Shown here: one piece after another, positions 61,101-64,000 of the stretch | Layout of the letters: the number at the start of each line of letters is the position of its first letter | Numbering within the stretch: the stretch's first letter is position 1 | Source of the DNA: Sipunculus nudus | Lineage: Eukaryota; Annelida; Sipuncula; Golfingiida; Sipunculidae | Direction of reading: 5' to 3' | DNA: 64,000 nucleotides | Assembly: GCA_026874595.1 (NCBI GenBank) | Contig: CM049307.1 | Span: forward strand, 58,904,870-58,968,869 | The notes under the pieces: model-generated | The model's database searches: none | What the model was told of the DNA's origin: nothing | The model's input: only the letters and a program-made list of their open reading frames with translations | Made by a program: the position numbers and the translations under genes

Positions 61101-61326
61101 TTTATCAGTGATTTAACTCTTGATATTGTAAAGCACAGGTAATCAGTAAATGCAAATCATGAATGATGAATAGTGTATTATGTCACCTGACAGGTCTGTC
61201 TACCTGTTTGAGTGTCAGCCAAGACAAGCTGTGACGGTCACACACCATCCTCCAGGCTCTGAGTATGAGTTTATACCAGAGTGGTACAAGGAAGGAAAAC
61301 CATTTCCTGAGCCAGGTAAAACATGA
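46132..61326 (+). CDS. DXO: DXO, decapping and 5'-3' exoribonuclease (7 exons)
   Basis: Coding exons: 46132-46520, 48437-48660, 49456-49554, 50439-50559, 51059-51185, 52652-52746, 61194-61326 (TGA). All have AG/GT borders and matching phases, giving 1188 bases = 395 residues; human DXO is 396. Family landmarks: FPYYRQPVEVGCFS and FDLRAGYD at the N-terminus, SWRGLLTRLLCTPYEGRDGW, then the metal-binding catalytic core YWGYKFEQY (Glu), GGEVDCYD (Glu and Asp) and YIELKTS (Glu, Lys), followed by KWWAQSFLIGIPKIVCGFRD. All catalytic residues of the Rai1/DXO family are present, so the enzyme should be active. DXO removes incomplete or NAD caps from RNA 5' ends and degrades the body. The donor of exon 6 is atypical (CAG/GTTAGA). 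The 8.4-kb last intron holds a Gypsy element. Confidence 0.95.
46521..48436. other. First DXO intron, nothing recognised
   Basis: AT-rich intron with a G run at 47650-47660. It ends in the acceptor CATTTTACAG. No transposon ends recognised. Confidence 0.5.
48661..49455. other. Second DXO intron, nothing recognised
   Basis: Intron sequence only, ending in the acceptor CTTCCTCCAG. Confidence 0.5.
49847..49994. mobile_element. 148-bp MITE with TA flanks in DXO intron
   Basis: Starts CAGTGGAACCTCTCCG and ends GGAGGTTCCACTT, an imperfect inverted repeat of the CAGTGGAAC type, flanked by TA at 49845-49846 and 49995-49996. The last base of the right repeat is mutated. Same terminal class as the element at 39941-41160. 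Confidence 0.75.
51318..51590. repeat. Dispersed repeat in DXO intron, related to PTCD1 intron copy
   Basis: Blocks TATAAAGCATATTGAATTAA, AACAAGGTGTTAAACAGCT, GGATGGTTTTGCC, AATAGGCATAATATT and CTCCTGATTA occur in the same order as at 4932-5545, with a shorter middle. Confidence 0.65.
51591..52651. other. DXO intron, nothing recognised
   Basis: AT-rich intron leading to the acceptor TGATTTTGCAG of exon 52652. Confidence 0.45.
52747..53216. other. Start of the last DXO intron, nothing recognised
   Basis: AT-rich sequence before the first repeat of the intron. Confidence 0.45.
53217..53990 (+). repeat. Palindrome-ended repeat family, plus-oriented copy
   Basis: Begins with AGCTCAGCTGACT, a four-base loop, then AGTCATCTGAGCT, a 13-base stem with one mismatch. 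CTATAGTCATGGTCCATTGT and a GTCC/GTCT run (53262-53340) follow. The body (CTTCGTTCCTTTGAGATATT, CCTATGTACATGCCAGATAT, ATGGGCCCAAACATAATGGA) is shared with 58773-59250, 62500-63060 and, inverted, 16980-17590. Confidence 0.75.
54000..54120 (+). repeat. Left part of the repeat copy that hosts the Gypsy insertion
   Basis: AGATGTCCCCAAAATCTCCT and CCGAAAATTGGGTCATTAGG match the neighbouring copy near 53385-53430. The copy is interrupted at GTTCC (54116-54120) and resumes at 58768. Confidence 0.75.
54121..54314 (+). repeat. 5' LTR
   Basis: 194 bases, TG...CA. It contains AATAAA at 54234-54239 as a likely polyadenylation signal. It differs from the 3' LTR at one site I could find: T at 54146 against C at 58599, a CpG-type change. 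Confidence 0.95.
54317..54333 (+). other. Primer-binding site
   Basis: TGGCGACGAGATGGGAT begins two bases after the LTR. TGG is the complement of a tRNA CCA end. The presumed gag start codon (54327) lies inside it. The priming tRNA is not identified. Confidence 0.7.
54327..58409 (+). pseudogene. gag-pol polyprotein with two in-frame TGA codons
   Basis: One frame throughout; the ATG at 54327 is preferred because the earlier ATG at 54282 lies in the LTR. Gag: capsid region, then zinc knuckles CX2CX4HX4C from about residue 229 (CFRC...) and 249 (CRKC...). Protease: FELDIGVVVSC around residue 343, where DIG replaces the usual DTG/DSG. Reverse transcriptase: YPLPTPEDIFTTL, KLDMSHAYHQLKLS, catalytic YLDDII near residue 628. 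A TGA at 56544 interrupts the RT/RNase H junction. RNase H: TTDASSYVLGAVLEQ and RTDHKPL. A second TGA follows at 57102. Integrase: His/Cys finger (HDMH ... CKVC) and D-D-E residues at codons 57510, 57672 and 57780, the last two 35 residues apart, then a C-terminal GPVSCKV module. Stop at 58407. The two nonsense codons and the altered protease triad argue that this copy is inactive. Confidence 0.93.
58554..58573 (+). other. Polypurine-type tract before 3' LTR
   Basis: A run of about ten G, then CGTTAAAGGG, directly abuts the 3' LTR. This is the expected position of the plus-strand primer, although the CGTT interruption is unusual. Confidence 0.6.
58574..58767 (+). repeat. 3' LTR
   Basis: 194 bases, TG...CA, almost identical to the 5' LTR, followed by the GTTCC target duplication at 58768-58772. 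Confidence 0.95.
58773..59280 (+). repeat. Right part of the repeat copy interrupted by Gypsy
   Basis: TTCGAGATATTAAGGAGAAA, GGCTGCCTAATATCAAAACC and TTATGGGCCAAAACATAATG match the uninterrupted copy at 53432-53660, so this is the continuation of 54000-54120. Confidence 0.75.
59281..60972. other. Last DXO intron, nothing firmly recognised
   Basis: AT-rich. CATGCCAGAAATTATGTCAA near 60512 suggests a further fragment of the same dispersed repeat. No exon seen. Confidence 0.4.
60973..61016 (+). repeat. Opposite palindromic end of the repeat family
   Basis: GATCAGCTGAGCGCCGTGAC followed by CCATGGGTCCCTTGTTTTGG is the inverse of the left ends at 15809, 42552 and 63612. It may mark the far end of the element group that starts at 53217. 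Confidence 0.65.
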
Positions 61327-62437
61327 TCATCCCCCGTGACATCATGTGTGGTGTAAGACATCCCAATGATGGCCCATCATTCACAGTGGCTGCTGGGAAA
61401 GATTCTCTGTGGAGTTTACAAGTACGTTGCTGAAGAGTATGAATGGTTCCACAAATGAGAATTAACCATGTCTTTGTAGAGAGGATAAAACGTCTTTGGT
61501 GTCATCACACTAAAAGATGCATTACCATGACGAGAAATCAAACACAGACTTTTGCTGCTGGATATGATACCGTTTGTGATTTATGAATGAGAGTAAAGTT
61601 ATGTATTAAAGGATATGTTTTGCTGGCATCCAAGTGATATTGCTAAAGAGATTAATAATGTGTTAAAACATATTGATATGATGAGAAACCGAAATGAATG
61701 ATGGAAACAGATTTACATCAGGAAGGATGTGTTTCTTTTTGGACATTAGTGTTTGCCACATGCAGAGTATCTTTCTCATATTACCACACCGGGATGAATT
61801 TTCATCCTTTTAATAAAAATAGACTGCCATCTGTTGGAAAATTTCAGTATATAGACATGGGAAGATGTATTGCTACATATGGAATTTTCCTTGATAACAT
61901 GTTAATAAACATATTAATCTGGAACAATTATGTCTGTCCTGGCATAAAAATAATAATTATTTATTCATTTATAAAGCGCAATCATACATAAGTTTCAATG
62001 CCCTGTACAGCACTAATAAATGTTAATGTTTGGACTTCAAAATACTGAATGAGAGCAAACATTGTCAGGGTGGAAGGATTTTCTATGAAGGTATAAAAGT
62101 TATTTGCTTCAGGGAAGGATATACATTTATTAGAATGGGAGAGAAAGGTACAACTGTGCAAAAGAGATGTTCTGTGCTGGTATATTGGTATAAATGATTT
62201 AACAGTCAGATTTTATAATAATTAAAAAATCAAATGGAAGAGGTAGCAAGAAGTAAATGTGAAGTGAAAGAGCAGTTCTCTTAATGTATCATAGAATATT
62301 TTAATATGCTGTATGAGCTACAAATGTGACATGTTAGACTGTATTGAGAACTAAATAAATGCAAACCTTGTTTTATCTTTTGTACTACAAGACATTTAGA
62401 AAAGAATATTTTGTTTTCATTTAGGTCTAGCTTTTTT
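61327..62437. other. DXO 3' UTR and flank
   Basis: Sequence after the DXO stop. AATAAA at 61812-61817 is a candidate polyadenylation signal. TTATTCATTTATAAAGCGCA near 61961 resembles the tail of the SINE at 36535-36775. No further gene seen. Confidence 0.45.
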
Positions 62438-63070
62438 AGCTCAGCTGACTTAAAGTCATTTGAGCTATAGGCATGGTCCATTGTCCGTCCATCCATTAGA
62501 CTGGAATGTTTGAAACCATTTGATTGACGAATAAAAAATTGGGCATGCTGTTAGATGTCCTCAAGATCTCCTACCAAACCGAAAAAATGGGTCACTAGGA
62601 CTTCGTTCCTTTGAGAAATTAAGTAAAAACCTCAGTTTTCCATTAAAAACCTATTATCACACATCAGGACTGCCTAATATCAAAACCACTCATCTGTTTT
62701 TCTTCATATTTATCATAAATATTCCACTATATAGTTCCTATGTACATGCCAGAAATTAGGTCAGTATTTCTTAATTTTAAAAATTTATAGGCCCAGCATA
62801 ATGCACTTTGTAAAAAAATCAGGAAAGATATTTACTCACACTCAAATTAGATCTGAATTTTGTAAATTTTTTTAAGTTATTAGCATAATTATAAAATCAG
62901 TACCTTAATTTTTACCCTACTTTGACCATGGCACATTTTTTTCATGCAACATTTGATTTAATTTTCACAGCAGATACCCATGATTTAATTTGTCAAATCC
63001 TGAAATTTGAAAATAAAAGCTAAAAATTAGGTAGTTATTGCAATTTTTTTCAAAGGCTCTTATTGTATTT
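62438..63070 (+). repeat. Palindrome-ended repeat family, plus-oriented copy
   Basis: AGCTCAGCTGACT, loop, AGTCATTTGAGCT, then CTATAGGCATGGTCCATTGT and a short GTCC run. The body matches 53440-53940 (CTTCGTTCCTTTGAGAAATT, CCTATGTACATGCCAGAAAT). It lacks the far palindromic end. Confidence 0.7.
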
Positions 63071-63611
63071 ATTTGCATTGTCAGGCTCCAGGCCCCTCAC
63101 TTCTGGTCACTACAGCTCTGCCTGGATAACCTTATTAGTGATGCAGTTATACTCATGTCACCCCCCCCCCCCCATCCCCAACAGCCACCACGTGTATTCC
63201 AATAATTGTATCCCCAGACAAAGTCATGGGATGTATGGTTTAGGCGTAGTCACATTGCAGCCGCTGCAAAGATTTCTTACAGGCTAGATAACAAAAAAAT
63301 GTTCCACTGATCTTTAACAAAATTGATGTGCATTGATATGGGTGAGAGGACAAAGCTTATTTAATATGGGGTTATGACCTCTACTAGGAGTGACCTTGAC
63401 CTTAGGGTCCATTTTGGGGGGAAAATCACACATATTCTTAAATATCTCAAGAAGTCTTGTATGGATTGATCCAAAAATCAAATTGAAGATCTTGAATGGT
63501 GTTGTCATGTACCTGAAACTGGTGGTGACACCTGTTACCGTTTTTCCTGTTTTTGTACTGTTTAATACCCCAATCATTGCCACTTAACAGTACTGTGAGC
63601 ATTAAAAGTCA
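63071..63611. other. Intergenic with poly-C run
   Basis: C run at 63160-63174. No gene recognised. The two overlapping opposite-strand open frames near 63314-63587 show no known family. Confidence 0.4.
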
Positions 63612-64000
63612 ACAAGTGACCCATGGGTCATGACGCTCAGCTGACTTGGAAGAGATTTGCAAAAGGAAATTTTATCATCTGAATGGTAGTATATACCCAT
63701 TCAACTGAAGCATCAAACAGATTAACCAACAGGCTGAGATTGTGTCTGTATTAATATATCTAAAAAATAGAAAAAAAAATTAAAAAAAAATACAGGTGGC
63801 TCCACTAGTCTGCAGAAACTAATAAAAACACTTAATGTTCAATATCCATGCAAAGAAGCATGGTGGTCTCTGGATTAGTTGTTCAGATATTTCAGCTTTC
63901 GTATCAATTTTTCCATTATTCTGAGGGATACTTTGCAGTCCTATAGCTTGGAGGATATGGGTAACAGAGACCTAATTTCAGGTTTCCACAGACACTTCAT
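63612..64000 (-). repeat. Palindrome-ended repeat family, minus-oriented copy, cut by window end
   Basis: Starts AAGTGACCCATGGGTCATGA then CGCTCAGCTGAC, like 42552, and passes into a unit of the 340-bp repeat (CTGCAGAAACTAATAAAAAC, GTAACAGAGACCTAATTTCA). Confidence 0.75.

Overview
This is AT-rich, intron-rich animal nuclear DNA crowded with transposons and tandem repeats. Every coding exon has GT..AG borders and the introns run from hundreds to thousands of bases. The mix of repeats (Mag-like Gypsy, jockey/CR1-type LINEs, TA-flanked inverted-repeat elements, and elements carrying GTCC-rich runs) resembles lophotrochozoan genomes. A mollusc is my best guess, by inference only.

Three conserved single-copy genes can be read exon by exon. 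(1) PTCD1, plus strand, 761-13198: a mitochondrial pentatricopeptide-repeat protein whose 5' end lies before the window. (2) STK19, minus strand, coding exons 42169 down to 31391, with a probable noncoding first exon ending at 45946: a winged-helix DNA-binding protein. (3) DXO, plus strand, 46132-61326: the Rai1-family decapping and 5'-3' exoribonuclease, with all catalytic acidic residues visible. STK19 and DXO are head to head across a few hundred bases, the same divergent arrangement these genes have in the human MHC class III region. PTCD1 and STK19 converge on an 18-kb gene-free interval.

Layout: 0-13 kb PTCD1, with introns holding a LINE relic, a 145-bp tandem repeat and dispersed repeats. 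13.4-31.4 kb is intergenic: a TA-flanked DNA transposon, a large composite repeat with 340-bp tandem units, a GATCC minisatellite, a 2.5-kb array of a 70-bp unit lying between short inverted repeats, and a hAT MITE with a clear 8-bp target duplication. 31.4-46.1 kb is STK19, whose introns hold a 5'-truncated LINE, a tRNA-type SINE, several TIR elements, and a minisatellite built from the end of its own exon and splice donor, interrupted by a pogo-like element. 46.1-61.3 kb is DXO; its 8.4-kb last intron contains a structurally complete Ty3/Gypsy element (194-bp LTRs, 5-bp target duplication) nested in an older repeat. 61.3-64 kb is the DXO 3' flank and more repeats.

I saw no CRISPR array, operon, prokaryotic system, tRNA or rRNA gene. 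The most notable observations are the conserved STK19-DXO divergent pair, the exon-derived minisatellite with decoy splice donors, and a repeat family with palindromic ends.
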